From CAYLHS01 sp964496205 (lineage in GTDB: Bacteria; Actinomycetota; Acidimicrobiia; Spongiisociales; UBA4744), in the NCBI GenBank assembly GCA_964496205.1, contig CAZBXV010000036.1, forward strand, positions 1 through 22,593: a stretch of DNA of 22,593 bases, in the 5' to 3' direction. The position numbers were made by a program, and so were the translations under genes. Positions within the stretch are counted from its first letter, which is position 1. The number at the start of each line of letters is the position of its first letter. The notes under the pieces are model-generated. The model made no database searches. It saw only the letters and a list, made by a program, of their open reading frames with translations, and was not told where the DNA came from. Below, one piece after another: positions 15,025-21,247 of the stretch.

Positions 15025-15686
15025 AGCCGTGCAACCCGGGCCACATACCAGGCGATCACCAAGAAGTGCACCACTGTCCCCGACACGACGAAGACGTGGA
15101 AGACCTCGTGATAGGAGAACACCTTCGGCCACGCGCGAGGGCGCTTGGTGACGAGCAGCACCACACCGAGGCTGTAGAAGAGACCTCCCACCAGGAGTAG
15201 CTCGACGGCGTGCAGGCCCAGTCTGTCGATCAGCCGGGGCAGTGGGATGACGGCGAGCCAGCCCATCACCATCGAGAGCGTGATGCCCAGCCAGTTGCGG
15301 ACCTTCGGAAAGAAGACCTTCTGGACGATTCCTCCGACAGCCACCCCCCATACGATCCCGAGTGTCGTCCAACGCATGGTTCCTGACAGCACGTTGAACG
15401 AGATAGGTGTGTAGGTGCCCGCGATCAGCAGGAAGATCATCGAATGGTCCAGGCGCTGCATCCGTCGTTTCCAGCGTGCCCTCCATGGGACGGAGTGGTA
15501 GAGCGAGCTGGTCGTGTAAAGGGCGAAAGCGCTTGCACCGAACACCACCATCGTCACCATGCGGGGTACATCCCACGACGTCCGCATGACCAGATACACG
15601 ATCGCTGCGATCGAAAGCAACGCCGCCGTGCCATGGAGAAACCCGCGAACCGGGTTGTGCATCTTCCCGAGCATCAGTCGGTCCAC
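15021..15686 (-). CDS. Hemolysin III / TrhA family membrane protein
   Basis: The 221-residue integral membrane protein of the PAQR/hemolysin III superfamily has about seven hydrophobic segments. Conserved metal-site residues are visible: TSSLYHSVPW (Ser60 and His64), LDHSMIFLLIAGTYTPI (Asp80, His81) and the C-terminal HEVFHVFVV pair of histidines. Bacterial members influence membrane fluidity; cytolytic activity should not be assumed. GTG 15686 is chosen because TAGTCT (15694-15699, minus strand) lies seven bases upstream, giving a leaderless transcript; ATG 15674 is the alternative. It is divergent from the cis-prenyltransferase gene, the arrangement known for Rv1085c/Rv1086. Confidence 0.9.
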   Translation of the reverse strand: MDRLMLGKMHNPVRGFLHGTAALLSIAAIVYLVMRTSWDVPRMVTMVVFGASAFALYTTSSLYHSVPWRARWKRRMQRLDHSMIFLLIAGTYTPISFNVLSGTMRWTTLGIVWGVAVGGIVQKVFFPKVRNWLGITLSMVMGWLAVIPLPRLIDRLGLHAVELLLVGGLFYSLGVVLLVTKRPRAWPKVFSYHEVFHVFVVSGTVVHFLVIAWYVARVARL

Positions 15687-15693
15687 GAACTCC

Positions 15694-15721
15694 AGACTAC
15701 CGATAGGTCCGTGGTTAGCAT
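15694..15721. promoter_or_regulatory. Back-to-back leaderless promoters for hemolysin III and uppS
   Basis: On the minus strand TAGTCT (15694-15699) lies seven bases before GTG 15686. On the plus strand TAGCAT (15716-15721) lies six bases before GTG 15728. The two -10 elements are only 16 bases apart, so the two promoters must overlap and may compete. No convincing -35 is seen for either. Confidence 0.5.
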
Positions 15722-15727
15722 TGACTT

Positions 15728-16507
15728 GTGAAGTCCGAGCGCCTTCTGCGTCCCGTCTATCGCTTGTACGAGGACAGACTCCTTCGTGCGCTCTCCCCCG
15801 AACGACTTCCAAGACACATCGGGATCATCCTCGATGGGCATCGACGCTACGCAAGAGCCGAACGTCTCGCCGACTACGCAGCGAGCTACCGAGTGGGGAT
15901 GCGCAAATTCGAGGAGTTCCTTGGGTGGTCAGAACAGGTTGGCGTACCGGCCATCACAGGATGGCTGCTCTCGACGGAGAACCTCTCGCGTCCCGACGAA
16001 GAGCTTCAGCCGTACTTCGAGGTCCTCATCGAGTTGTTCGAGCGCTTGTCCGAGTCGGTGGCCGCAATGGACATCCGGGTGCGCTTCATCGGTTCCCTCG
16101 AGCTGCTTCCCAACAGCCTGACCAGGGCCGCCAAGCTGCTCGAAGAACAGGCCACTACGGGCAGCCGCCGTCTGACAATCGCTCTCGGATACGGAGGCCG
16201 TCAGGAGATAGTCGACGCCTGCCGCGACCTCGTGACATCGATTGCCACCGAGGGTGTGCCCGCCGATCAGATCGCGGACAGAATCGATGCCGAGGGTATC
16301 GCTCGGAACCTCTACACCTCAGACCTGCCGGATCCGGACCTCGTCATTCGCACCAGCGGCGAATCTCGCCTGTCAGGTTTCCTGCTGTGGCAGGCCGCCT
16401 ACGCCGAGTACGCCTTCGTCGACGTCTACTGGCCGGCGTTCCGACGCGTCGACTTCCTCCGAGCTTTGCGCGACTTCTCACTTCGAGAACGTCGGTTCGG
16501 CAAGTAG
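15728..16507 (+). CDS. uppS: cis-prenyltransferase (undecaprenyl/Z-farnesyl diphosphate synthase family)
   Basis: The 259-residue enzyme belongs to the UppS fold, which adds isoprene units in cis to an allylic diphosphate. It shows HIGIILDGHRRYAR (residues 30-43), GWLLSTENLSRPDEEL, ALGYGGRQEIVDA and RTSGESRLSGFLLWQAAYAEYAF, ending in SLRERRFGK. The catalytic Asp36 is present, but the canonical D-G-N is D-G-H here, with the RRYA form found in the C15/archaeal-like subgroup. Its divergence from a hemolysin III gene parallels Rv1086, a Z-farnesyl diphosphate synthase, so a short-chain product is plausible; product length cannot be read directly. The gene symbol denotes the family. The start is GTG 15728, leaderless. 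Confidence 0.85.
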   Translation: MKSERLLRPVYRLYEDRLLRALSPERLPRHIGIILDGHRRYARAERLADYAASYRVGMRKFEEFLGWSEQVGVPAITGWLLSTENLSRPDEELQPYFEVLIELFERLSESVAAMDIRVRFIGSLELLPNSLTRAAKLLEEQATTGSRRLTIALGYGGRQEIVDACRDLVTSIATEGVPADQIADRIDAEGIARNLYTSDLPDPDLVIRTSGESRLSGFLLWQAAYAEYAFVDVYWPAFRRVDFLRALRDFSLRERRFGK

Positions 16508-16510
16508 GGC

Positions 16511-16561
16511 TCAGTGGTGATGGTGGTGTTCGGAGCCCGAACCGGGCTCGTCGAGGCCCAT
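16511..16561 (-). CDS. Micro-ORF ending in five histidines
   Basis: This is a 16-codon reading frame, MGLDEPGSGSEHHHHH, whose ATG follows the TGA of the upstream micro-ORF with no gap (TGAATG). Stop-start abutment would allow reinitiation by the same ribosome. The product would be Gly/Ser-rich with a natural poly-His tail able to bind divalent metals. I know of no family. It might be a chance frame; its expression rests only on its position. It lies just after the uppS stop on the opposite strand. Confidence 0.35.
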   Translation of the reverse strand: MGLDEPGSGSEHHHHH

Positions 16562-16717
16562 TCAACAGCCGGGTTCGCCCGGATGCCCACAACACGGCGA
16601 TCCGGTACTTGCCTTGATGAGATTGTTGCGAGCGGCCATTCGAAGCTTCTCGACAAAGGGGAGATCAGAGTTTCTCCAGTTGCGCATCGATTGGCTGATG
16701 CTGGGTCGTCGTGCCAT
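16562..16717 (-). CDS. Small protein with C-terminal CCGHPGEPGC motif
   Basis: The 51-residue basic protein is missing from routine gene calls because of its length. It begins MARRPSISQSMRNWRNSD, has a helical basic middle (FVEKLRMAARNNLIKAS) and ends with CCGHPGEPGC, three Cys and one His in ten residues at the extreme C-terminus. I recall small actinobacterial and chloroflexi proteins ending in a similar CCG-x-PGEPGC or CCGNYGEPGC pattern, but have no characterised member to cite; metal or redox binding is inference. A TATTGT -10 element (16724-16729, minus) lies six bases before the ATG, so a leaderless mRNA is expected. The next micro-ORF abuts its stop. Confidence 0.72.
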   Translation of the reverse strand: MARRPSISQSMRNWRNSDLPFVEKLRMAARNNLIKASTGSPCCGHPGEPGC

Positions 16718-16790
16718 GTCAAGACAATACCGCATAAACCGGCACGACCGCCTCTCGAGAGAGAGACGGTCGCTGTAGTCGGGCTAACTT
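16718..16790. promoter_or_regulatory. Divergent promoter region with inverted repeat between micro-ORFs and pyrE
   Basis: TATTGT on the minus strand (16724-16729) serves the CCGHPGEPGC micro-ORF. TAACTT on the plus strand (16785-16790) is a candidate -10 for pyrE, giving a leader of about 40 bases. Between them 16745-16772 is an inverted repeat: CGACCG (16745-16750) pairs with CGGTCG (16767-16772), and the inside holds the palindrome CTCTCGAGAG (16752-16761). It covers the -35 region of both promoters, so a shared operator is likely; an RNA hairpin is the alternative. Confidence 0.45.
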
Positions 16791-16836
16791 GGGAGGTTGG
16801 CTTGTACACCAACTATCGGACAGCGGAGCGGAAAAC

Positions 16837-17376
16837 TTGAGCGAATTGTCGGAGTTCCTGAGAGAGCACTCAGTGCGCACGGATGGCCCATTCACGCTGC
16901 GGTCGGGCAAGACCAGCTCGTGGTATCTGGATGCCCGCCGAACCACGTTCGATGGCGCGGGCGCCCGAATCGTGGCCAGAGCGGTCCTGAGTGTGGTGGA
17001 ACCGCACGTGGAGGCGGTTGGCGGCATGACGATGGGTGCTGATCCGATCGCCGTGGCGACGGCGATCATGGGCACGACTCCGGACAGGTCCCTGCGAGCG
17101 TTCTCCATCCGCAAGGAGGCGAAAGCCCACGGCGTCGGTGGCCGGTTGGTCGGGGCGGTCGATGCAGGTAATCGAGTTGCGATCCTCGAAGACACGACGA
17201 CAACCGGCGGAGCGCTGGCCGAAGCAATCGAAGTAGCCATGGAACACGGCCTGGCGGTCGTCCAGGCGATCGTGCTTGTGGACCGAAGTGGGGGTCTCGC
17301 CGAACCCCGGATCACCGACCTCGGAGTACCGTATGTTGCGCTGGTCCACCCTTGGGACCTGGGAGTCGATGAATGA
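16837..17376 (+). CDS. pyrE: Orotate phosphoribosyltransferase
   Basis: The 179-residue type I phosphoribosyltransferase converts orotate and PRPP to OMP in pyrimidine synthesis. Signatures are FTLRSGKTSSWYLDAR (about residues 19-34), SIRKEAKAHGVGG, which holds the flexible-loop Lys residues, and the PRPP-binding VAILEDTTTTGGALAEAI (about 112-129); the usual sequence is VVEDVITTGGS, so it is slightly changed. The start TTG 16837 gives the normal N-terminus (SELSEFLREHSV), with GGAG eight bases upstream; the longer frame from 16789 adds an unrelated leader. The stop overlaps the next gene by 4 bp. No other pyr gene is in the window. Confidence 0.9.
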   Translation: MSELSEFLREHSVRTDGPFTLRSGKTSSWYLDARRTTFDGAGARIVARAVLSVVEPHVEAVGGMTMGADPIAVATAIMGTTPDRSLRAFSIRKEAKAHGVGGRLVGAVDAGNRVAILEDTTTTGGALAEAIEVAMEHGLAVVQAIVLVDRSGGLAEPRITDLGVPYVALVHPWDLGVDE

Positions 17377-17957
17377 AGGTCGAAGTAGAACGATCACCGC
17401 TTCGAGTGTGGGCGTTGTCGCTCATGGGAGTGGCGTTCGCTCTTTTCGGTCTGGATGTGTTGTCGAACGGGCGGTTCATCACCGCGTTCGGGAAGCTCGT
17501 GTACGGCGCCGAGCAGGTTCCGACATTTGAGCCGAGGGACCGTGTCTTCGCTTTGGTGGCGGTCATCGCCGGCGCGTTGCTGATGCTGTGGGGCATTCGT
17601 GACTTGACCGTACCCAGGAAGCTGATAGCAGCAGACGCCGAGGAACTCCGCCTGGTGCTCGGTGGCCCGTTCAGCAGGGCCGTCGCGATCCCCTGGGACA
17701 ATGTCGAAGACGTCTTCTCTGACCTGGTCGACGACGACGGTCAGGTTCTGCCGGCTGTCTTCTTCACGATTGCAGACCCGTCGCAGCTGCCGTCGGATCC
17801 ATGGGGAGCACGATGGGTGGGCTCTCAGACGTTGATGGTCGAGGCAGTCGGATGGTCGCGGCCGGCCGACGCTGTCACCGCCGATTTGCTGGCACTTCGT
17901 GCAGAGGGTGCCGGCGCTCGGCCACCCGCCGACGAGGTCGAGCCCACTACCCAGTGA
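17373..17957 (+). CDS. Two-TM membrane protein with cytosolic domain, unknown function
   Basis: The 194-residue protein starts with a basic stretch, then two hydrophobic helices: about residues 12-28 (VWALSLMGVAFALFGLDVL) and 60-78 (VFALVAVIAGALLMLWGI). A soluble part follows with beta-like spacing (RKLIAADAEELRLVLGGPF, AVAIPWDNVEDVFSD, VLPAVFFTI, WGARWVGSQTLMVEAVGW), reminiscent of bacterial PH-like membrane proteins, but I cannot assign it firmly. The ATG overlaps the pyrE stop (ATGA) and its own stop overlaps the endonuclease IV GTG (GTGA), so it sits inside a tightly coupled three-gene operon. No function is claimed. Confidence 0.75.
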   Translation: MKVEVERSPLRVWALSLMGVAFALFGLDVLSNGRFITAFGKLVYGAEQVPTFEPRDRVFALVAVIAGALLMLWGIRDLTVPRKLIAADAEELRLVLGGPFSRAVAIPWDNVEDVFSDLVDDDGQVLPAVFFTIADPSQLPSDPWGARWVGSQTLMVEAVGWSRPADAVTADLLALRAEGAGARPPADEVEPTTQ

Positions 17958-18721
17958 TCGTCGGCTCGCACGTTCCGAGCGCCGATCCCCTCTGGGAGGC
18001 GTCGCGCAGATCGGCCGAGGTCGTGCAGATATTCCTCTCGAGCCCTCTGTCATGGAAACGACCGATCCAGCGGTCTGATGCAGATACGCTGGCCCAGTCT
18101 GGACTCCCTATCTACGTGCACGCCCCATACCTGATCAACATTGCGGCGTCCGATCCCCGCATTCGCGAAGAGAGCGTTTCGATGCTCGATGCCACCCTCA
18201 AGGCGGCAGCGGCCGTGGACGCTGCCGGGGTGGTGGTTCACGGAGGTCACGCGACGGCGGGTGCGACCTTCGAAGAGGGGACCGACCGGTGGCGGATGGC
18301 GCTCGAGGGACTTGACCACGCGGCGCCGATCCTGATCGAGAACACGGCCGGAGGGGACTCTGCGATGGCCAGAACCGTCGACGACCTCGCTGCGCTGTGG
18401 GAGACGGTCGGAGGGTTGGGGATTGGCTTCTGTCTCGACACGTGCCATGCATGGGCGGCAGGTGAGGCACTGGAAGGCCTCGTCGGGCGGATCGTGGCAG
18501 TGACAGGGAGCGTCGATCTGGTCCATGCCAACGACTCTCGGGATGGTTTCGGAAGTCGGAGGGATCGGCACACGAATCTCGGTGATGGAAAGATTCCTCC
18601 CGGCGAACTTCTGAAGGTGATTCTCGACGCCGATGCGCCAACAGTGGTCGAGACGCCTGGGGGTGCGGAGGCTCAGGCGGCCGACATCGAGTGGATACGG
18701 GCTGGTCTGAGCCGCGACTGA
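17954..18721 (+). CDS. nfo: Endonuclease IV (AP endonuclease, Nfo)
   Basis: The 255-residue TIM-barrel enzyme cuts DNA at abasic sites in base-excision repair. The trinuclear zinc ligands can be matched: His56 (VHAPYLIN), His96 and/or His99 (VVVHGGHA), Glu129 (LIENTAGG), Asp162 and His165 (CLDTCHAW), His191 (LVHANDSRD), Asp204 and His206 (RDRHTNLGDGKIP) and Glu233 (VVETPGG). It is slightly shorter than the usual 280 or so. The start is GTG 17954, overlapping the stop of the upstream membrane protein gene; the frame is open further upstream but only as a shadow. It ends the pyrE operon and is convergent with ino1, with a gene-free stretch of 367 bases between. Confidence 0.93.
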   Translation: MIVGSHVPSADPLWEASRRSAEVVQIFLSSPLSWKRPIQRSDADTLAQSGLPIYVHAPYLINIAASDPRIREESVSMLDATLKAAAAVDAAGVVVHGGHATAGATFEEGTDRWRMALEGLDHAAPILIENTAGGDSAMARTVDDLAALWETVGGLGIGFCLDTCHAWAAGEALEGLVGRIVAVTGSVDLVHANDSRDGFGSRRDRHTNLGDGKIPPGELLKVILDADAPTVVETPGGAEAQAADIEWIRAGLSRD

Positions 18722-19088
18722 GCTGTACCGACTTCGTTGGTGGGTACCCGCCCCTCCGCCGTCGAGCATCAGCTGGACGCCACCTTCCCCAACGGTCACT
18801 TCGTTCCCTGGGGGAGGGGAGGAGATGGTGTATCGGTCCCCCCAGTGAGACCGCAGGGCCGGACGTGTTCCCTCCCCTGGCGAAGCCGCAGGGCTGAGCG
18901 TTGGGGGAGGTCGCACGAAGGGCGGGAGAGGTTCCTGGGCGAATCCCATAGGAAAGCACCGCCGGTGGCGGAAGCCGCCTGGATAGGGGGTTGGCGCCCA
19001 CCACGGCCTCGCGACGGCGGTGGCTGCGTTCTGACTGAAGGATGGAGACTGGCGACTGCCAGCTGAACAGCGAGCTGCTCAACTCCCC
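18722..19088. repeat. Gene-free intergenic region with repeat units and hairpins
   Basis: No gene is seen between the convergent nfo and ino1 genes. Two units resemble each other in opposite orientation: 18783-18819 (CCTTCCCC, then GGGGGAGGGG) and 18870-18929 (CCCTCCCC, GCGAAG, GTTGGGGGAGG). Both share C-rich and G-rich ends around a CGAAG/ACGAAG core, and a third relative flanks the assembly gap (GGGGGAGGTGGCCC). Several small stems follow, for example TTCCTGGG/CCCATAGGAA (18930-18954) and CAGCT/AGCTG near 19060. Short frames here are artefacts of the GC content. The hairpins may also end transcription from both sides, although no T tract is visible. Confidence 0.6.
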
Positions 19089-20192
19089 CTACAGGTACTC
19101 CGCGATCCTTGCCTTCTCGGTTTGCCCGTCGGCGATGAACTCGTCCACGAAGCTTCGCGCCTGCTCGTCACGGTACTGAACCGGAGGGCTCTTCATGAAG
19201 TAGGCGGAGGGTCCGAGGAGCGGTCCACCGATGCCACGGTCCTTGGCGATCTTGGCTGCTCTGACAGCGTCGATCACGACCCCGGCCGAGTTCGGAGAGT
19301 CCCAGACCTCCATCTTCAGCTCGACGTTGAGGGGAACGTCGCCGAACGCACTGCCCTCGAGACGGATGTACGCCCACTTGCGATCCGTGAGCCAGGGGAC
19401 GTGGTCGGAGGGACCGATGTGGACGTTGCCGTCTGCGAGCTGATGGTCGACCTGTGATGTGACCGCCTGCGTCTTGGAGATCTTCTTCGACTCGAGGCGC
19501 TCACGCTCGAGCATGTTCATGAAATCCATGTTGCCGCCGACGTTCAGCTGGTAGGTGCGATCGAGCGTCAGTCCGCGATCTTCAAACAGGCGGGCGAGCT
19601 GTCGATGCACAATTGTGGCGCCAACCTGCGACTTGATGTCATCACCGACGATCGGGATGCCCGCGTCACGGAATTTCTTCGACCAGGTCTTGTTCGATGC
19701 GATGAACACAGGGATGCAGTTCACGAAGGCAACGCCGGCTTCGAGCGCCGCTTCTGCGTAGAACTTGGCCGCCATCTCAGAGCCCACCGGCAAGTAGTTG
19801 ACGAGCACGTCGGTGCCGGATTCGCGCAGGACGTCGGCCACATCCACCGGGGTCACCGGGGACTCCTCGATCATCTTGTGGTAGTAGAACCCGAGGCCGT
19901 CGAGTGTCGGGCCTCGCTGCACCTCGACTCCCTTGTGGGACACGTCCGCGAAGCGGTAGGTGTCGTTCTGACCACTCCACATCGCCTTGGAGACATCGAT
20001 GCCCACCTTGGTGGCGTCCACGTCGAACGCCGCGACGAATTCGAGATCTCGGACGTGGTAGGCATCCATCTGGACGTGCATCAGCCCTGGAACCGATTGC
20101 GCGGGATCGGCGTCCCGGTAGTACTCGACCCCTTGGATCAGAGAGTTCGCGCAGTTCCCGAGGCCTGCGATCGCGACGCGTATGTTGCCCAT
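19089..20192 (-). CDS. ino1: Myo-inositol-1-phosphate synthase
   Basis: The 367-residue enzyme turns glucose 6-phosphate into inositol 1-phosphate, the precursor of phosphatidylinositol, mycothiol and related lipids in actinobacteria. The N-terminal Rossmann motif is VAIAGLGNCANSLIQGVEYY. Other signatures are VNYLPVGSEMAAKFYAEAAL, FVNCIPVFIAS, GDDIKSQVGATIVHRQLARLF (positions about 184-204) and LNVGGNMDFMNM. The length fits the short actinobacterial/archaeal class (about 360) rather than the eukaryotic class (about 510). GAAGGGA about seven bases before the ATG is the ribosome site. It is the second gene of a PadR-ino1 unit, only 12 bases after the regulator's stop, as in Mycobacterium. Confidence 0.95.
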   Translation of the reverse strand: MGNIRVAIAGLGNCANSLIQGVEYYRDADPAQSVPGLMHVQMDAYHVRDLEFVAAFDVDATKVGIDVSKAMWSGQNDTYRFADVSHKGVEVQRGPTLDGLGFYYHKMIEESPVTPVDVADVLRESGTDVLVNYLPVGSEMAAKFYAEAALEAGVAFVNCIPVFIASNKTWSKKFRDAGIPIVGDDIKSQVGATIVHRQLARLFEDRGLTLDRTYQLNVGGNMDFMNMLERERLESKKISKTQAVTSQVDHQLADGNVHIGPSDHVPWLTDRKWAYIRLEGSAFGDVPLNVELKMEVWDSPNSAGVVIDAVRAAKIAKDRGIGGPLLGPSAYFMKSPPVQYRDEQARSFVDEFIADGQTEKARIAEYL

Positions 20193-20204
20193 GGTGTAGT
20201 CCCT

Positions 20205-20744
20205 TCAGTCTCGGTGGTGCCACCGTGTCGTCGGTTTGAGTCTGTGGATCGCTGCCTGTTCCGTCGCGATCAGTTCGTCGATCCAGTTGATGTCTGCGGC
20301 CGTTTGAGTGGCTTCCCGTTCGATGAGCGAAAGGGTGTACCGATCCATGGCCGCTCGCGCACGGCGGAGACGATCGAGGTCTCTGTCGGCGCGGTCGGCG
20401 AGGATCATCTTGCGGCGCTCGAGGAGCTTGAGCCGGATCTCCGGATCCAGATATCTGAAGAAGGCGACCCGCAGGTTGAACGATCGGTCGTCTTCGTCTT
20501 CGCTGGTTCGGTCGCCGATGAGTTCGAGAAACCTCACCTCTCCGGCGTCGGTGATCTTGTAGACCTTCTTGCGGCGGGTTCCCGCAACCGTCTCGATGAG
20601 GTTGCCCTTGTCGAGACGGCGCAGCGCCGGGTAGAGCGATCCGAACGAGACGGTCCGCACACCAAGCTCTCCGAGCTTTCGCTTCAGTTCGTAGCCGTGC
20701 CTCGGTTCTTCCTTGAGGAACCCGAGAATGGCGAGATCCAACAT
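20205..20744 (-). CDS. PadR-family transcriptional regulator
   Basis: The 179-residue protein has an N-terminal winged helix, LDLAILGFLKEEPRHGYELK (about residues 2-21), SFGSLYPALRRLDKGNLIE and KVYKITDAGEVRFLEL (about 66-81), all typical of PadR. The C-terminal half is helical (RLKLLERRKMILADRADRDL and DRYTLSLIEREATQ), like subfamily 1 with the VirR-type dimerisation region. The frame is open to 20837, but ATG 20744 starts the canonical MLDLAILGFL and lies just after a palindromic operator. Being upstream of ino1 on one transcript, it probably controls inositol synthesis and itself. The ligand is unknown. Confidence 0.9.
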   Translation of the reverse strand: MLDLAILGFLKEEPRHGYELKRKLGELGVRTVSFGSLYPALRRLDKGNLIETVAGTRRKKVYKITDAGEVRFLELIGDRTSEDEDDRSFNLRVAFFRYLDPEIRLKLLERRKMILADRADRDLDRLRRARAAMDRYTLSLIEREATQTAADINWIDELIATEQAAIHRLKPTTRWHHRD

Positions 20745-20753
20745 GAGAACATC

Positions 20754-20772
20754 GCTATATCGATTCGATATA
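20754..20772. promoter_or_regulatory. Probable PadR operator overlapping its own -10
   Basis: TATATCGA-T-TCGATATA (20756-20772) is a perfect 8-1-8 inverted repeat, AT-rich against a GC-rich background. On the minus strand TATAGC (20754-20759) is a candidate -10 that overlaps the palindrome, nine bases before ATG 20744. PadR proteins often bind such ATAT-CG dyads and repress their own promoter, so this is the probable autoregulatory site controlling PadR-ino1. Confidence 0.65.
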
Positions 20773-20809
20773 TTATTGCGCAGGTTGGCGGATATGTCGA
20801 AGCGTCGGT

Positions 20810-20838
20810 TTGACCTGTGGAGGGAACGGGCACACAAT
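20810..20838 (+). promoter_or_regulatory. Promoter of the four-helix membrane protein operon
   Basis: TTGACC (20810-20815), a 17-base spacer and CACAAT (20833-20838) form a good -35/-10 pair. The predicted start near 20845 lies just before the ribosome site AAGGAGG (20847-20853). It is divergent from PadR; the PadR palindrome lies 38 bases upstream of the -35, so it need not regulate this direction. Confidence 0.55.
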
Positions 20839-20860
20839 TGACCGCCAAGGAGGTCCTGAG

Positions 20861-21247
20861 ATGGCCGAAGGGCTGGTCACCGCACATTCGATTGTCCGCT
20901 GGTTTGTCATCCTTGGGCTGTTCGCGGCTGTCCTCGCCGGCTTCACGCTGTCGATTCGCAAGGAGTCCTGGTCGATGGGCTATCAGAGGATCGTCACGAT
21001 CACAGTCGGCCTGATCGATCTCCAGGTGCTGCTGGGCATCCTCGTGTGGGTCGCAAACAAAGGATGGGAGTTGGATCACTTCCTCGCGTACATCCATCCG
21101 CTCGGCATGATCGCCGCCGCCGTCGTTGCACACATCACTGCTGCCAGGCTCAAGAAGCAGCCGGCGTCGGCATTCGGCCCGACGGCCGGTCTCTTCGGTG
21201 CCATGGCCATCGTGCTGTTGCTGATTCCTCGAGGGGCGTGGTTCTGA
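20861..21247 (+). CDS. Small four-helix membrane protein, unknown function
   Basis: The 128-residue protein has about four hydrophobic segments: near residues 6-28 (AHSIVRWFVILGLFAAVLAGF), 42-62 (IVTITVGLIDLQVLLGILVW), 75-97 (YIHPLGMIAAAVVAHITAA) and 108-122 (LFGAMAIVLLLIP). His residues sit in or near three helices (AHSIVRW, DHFLAYIHPLGM, VAHI), a pattern that could bind heme or metal as in small cytochrome-b-like proteins; this is speculation. AAGGAGG, seven bases before ATG 20861, fixes the start against the longer open frame. Its end overlaps the following lipoprotein gene, with which it likely forms an operon. Confidence 0.75.
   Translation: MAEGLVTAHSIVRWFVILGLFAAVLAGFTLSIRKESWSMGYQRIVTITVGLIDLQVLLGILVWVANKGWELDHFLAYIHPLGMIAAAVVAHITAARLKKQPASAFGPTAGLFGAMAIVLLLIPRGAWF

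Noticed and set aside
15025..15576. N-terminal extension of the GNAT gene
   Set aside because: The extra 184 codons lie in the wrong frame of hemolysin III and look like random Arg/Pro/Gly text; GTG 15024 with a 4-bp overlap is the natural start.
16511..16561. Poly-His tail as vector or tag contamination
   Set aside because: The codons are mixed CAC/CAT in continuous genomic context next to uppS; nothing else looks like vector sequence.
16426..16812. Minus-strand 128-codon frame overlapping the end of uppS
   Set aside because: It overlaps uppS antisense and is in a different frame from the CCGHPGEPGC micro-ORF, which has a promoter and a motif.
18737..19066. Small ORFs in the nfo-ino1 intergenic region
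   Set aside because: They run through palindromic repeats, have no ribosome site, and their translations are Arg/Pro/Gly-rich repeats.
19605..20813. Plus-strand open frame of 402 codons antisense to ino1 and PadR
   Set aside because: No domain signature, and both minus-strand genes are unambiguous.
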